Below are positions 62,849-64,000 of a DNA stretch of 64,000 nt, piece by piece; the first letter of the stretch is position 1, and every line of letters begins with the position of its first letter. The stretch comes from an uncultured Bacteroidia bacterium (GTDB lineage Bacteria > Bacteroidota > Bacteroidia > Bacteroidales > F082). The position numbers and the translations under genes are program-made. The notes below the pieces were generated by a model. That model was not told the origin of the DNA. It did no database searches and was given only the letters and a program-made list of their open reading frames with translations. The stretch spans positions 62,001 to 126,000 of the forward strand of contig CACZZO010000002.1 of the NCBI GenBank assembly GCA_902785755.1. Direction: 5' to 3'.

Positions 62849-63403
62849 ATGCCTCAAAAAGATACAAAAACACAATTTCACGCAGTGTTGGCGCAATGCC
62901 GCAAACTGTTTGTCGATAAGATGAAGGACTATGGTCCGGCATGGCGGATTTTAAGAACGCCTTCGATTACCGACCAGATTTTTATTAAGGTCAAGAGAAT
63001 CAGAACTTTGCAGACTACTTCTGAGCGACTTGTGGACGAAGGCATTGAGCCGGAGTTCATTGGCATTGTCAATTATGCGGCGATGGGTGTCATACAGTTG
63101 CAACTCGGCGTGGTCGACCAGCCGGATTTGAACGCTGAGGAGGCCACGGCATTGTACGACAAAGTCACCACTGAGGCCTACGAACTGATGACACGCAAGA
63201 ACCACGACTATTCCGAGGCTTGGCGCGACATGCGCGTCAGTTCCATAACCGACCTGATTATGAGCAAGGTGTTGCGCACCAAAAGCATCGAGGATCACGG
63301 CGGCAAAACCCTTGTGTCTGAAGGACTTGACGCAAATTATTACGATATGATTAATTATGCGGTATTCGCGCTGATACTGCTGAGCGAACAGGAAAAGAAA
63401 TGA
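62849..63403 (+). CDS. DUF1599 protein (duplicated domain)
   Basis: A 184-residue protein with two tandem DUF1599 units: KMKDYGPAWRILRTPSITDQI in the first half and KNHDYSEAWRDMRVSSITDLI in the second. The KxxDYxxAWR core is kept in both. The family is associated with nucleotide metabolism or modification, but the reaction is not known. Its stop overlaps the next gene by ATGA, a pairing conserved in Bacteroidota. Confidence 0.88.
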   Translation: MPQKDTKTQFHAVLAQCRKLFVDKMKDYGPAWRILRTPSITDQIFIKVKRIRTLQTTSERLVDEGIEPEFIGIVNYAAMGVIQLQLGVVDQPDLNAEEATALYDKVTTEAYELMTRKNHDYSEAWRDMRVSSITDLIMSKVLRTKSIEDHGGKTLVSEGLDANYYDMINYAVFALILLSEQEKK

Positions 63404-64000
63404 AAAAGAGAAACAACATCAACCTCCCTTGGATGAGCATCGGTGTGGCTTTGGCCTCGGCTGTGGGCATTTATTTCCTGCCCGAATTTCATCTTTGGTT
63501 TCTGCTTATTTTGCTGATTAACTTGTTGATACCATTGATTTTCAGCAAAAAATATGACAATGCTGCCTTGACGGTTTGTCGCCTTTTGGTGGGCGCGTTG
63601 TTCATTTTCAGCAGTTTCACCAAGGGTGTCGACCCACTCGGGACAAAGTACAAAATGCTGGATTATTTGGCCGTCTATGGCATGACTTGGCTCAACGATT
63701 TCGCTTTGATTTTGGCCATACTGATGATTTTAGCCGAGTTCATTGTGGGCATTTGCTTGATTACCAAAGTTTTCCCACGATTGGCCGTGTTGGGTGCCAC
63801 CTTATTAATGATGTTTTTCACCGCAACGACCTTGTTTGATGCCTTGTATGATTTGGTGCCTGATTGTGGGTGTTTTGGTACGGCTATCAAAATGAGCAAC
63901 TGGCAGACTTTCTACAAGAATTTGGTCATTGATGCTGTTCTTATTCCGCTGATTATCAATAATAAAAAGTTGGAAAACAAGATGTCTGGTGGCACGCAGT
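63400..64000 (+). CDS. MauE/DoxX-like membrane protein (partial)
   Basis: About 200 residues are visible, and the frame is open at the window end. Several hydrophobic segments follow a short basic start (MKKRNNINLPWMSIGVALAS). The motif DCGCFG near residue 155 is typical of MauE-like and DoxX-like proteins involved in thiol/disulfide chemistry of exported proteins. It is coupled to DUF1599 by ATGA. Confidence 0.82.
   Translation, partial: MKKRNNINLPWMSIGVALASAVGIYFLPEFHLWFLLILLINLLIPLIFSKKYDNAALTVCRLLVGALFIFSSFTKGVDPLGTKYKMLDYLAVYGMTWLNDFALILAILMILAEFIVGICLITKVFPRLAVLGATLLMMFFTATTLFDALYDLVPDCGCFGTAIKMSNWQTFYKNLVIDAVLIPLIINNKKLENKMSGGTQ

Overview
The window is a piece of chromosome from a member of the Bacteroidota, most likely Bacteroidales. 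Many genes are preceded by the TAnnTTTG box of the Bacteroidota primary sigma factor, usually as TATTTTTG. The gene content also fits: NnrDE, DUF1599 next to a MauE-like gene, folP-cdaA, DUF4143 ATPases and Bacteroidota-type AroC, ParC and SmpB. No rRNA, tRNA or CRISPR array was seen.

Layout. 1-2826: the end of one type I restriction operon (hsdR 3' end, YgjP-like metallopeptidase, AbiH). 3150-5738: clpB. 5812-8756: two AAA+ DUF4143 ATPases, each preceded by its own array of short direct repeats spaced exactly 33 bp. 8833-9894: a WYL regulator. 9937-20927: a complete type I restriction-modification locus (hsdM, hsdS, hsdR) preceded by a YhcG-like nuclease and an unusual pair. The first protein of the pair fuses an HsdM-like fold, an HsdS-like recognition region and a histidine-kinase-type ATPase. 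The second is a receiver-domain protein whose gene overlaps it by ATGA. 21172-29383 (minus): a nine-gene run with a sulfatase-type membrane enzyme, lipid kinase, SUI1 factor, MscS channel, hydrolase, PnuC, phosphodiesterase, EamA transporter and DUF2007. 29463-36307: an M23 peptidase, an MmeI-like single-chain restriction-modification enzyme, a beta-helix lipoprotein and an envelope protein. 36363-41960: smpB, aroC, rlmD, aroE, a small exporter and a TPR protein. 42018-46264: a third repeat-led ATPase, a HAD hydrolase, a zinc ribbon and a GIY-YIG protein with ten repeats. 46325-49327: nnrDE and a MATE pump. 49328-53736: gene remnants, mcrBC and a tandem palindromic repeat. 53597-55744: a fourth ATPase flanked on both sides by the same 23-bp-spaced repeats, then a uracil-DNA-glycosylase-like gene. 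55814-64000: parC, a lipoprotein, cdaA, folP, an AAA-ATPase-like/nuclease protein, DUF1599 and a MauE-like gene cut by the window end.

How the parts relate. Housekeeping genes alternate with at least four defence loci: two type I systems, an MmeI-like enzyme and McrBC, plus AbiH and YhcG. Several of these are clearly more AT-rich than their neighbours, which suggests acquisition. Two signals stand out. One is the sensor/receiver pair placed directly upstream of a type I restriction operon. The other is that all four DUF4143-type ATPases carry private repeat arrays over or beside their promoters, with repeat sequences that differ from gene to gene but nearly constant spacing within each array.
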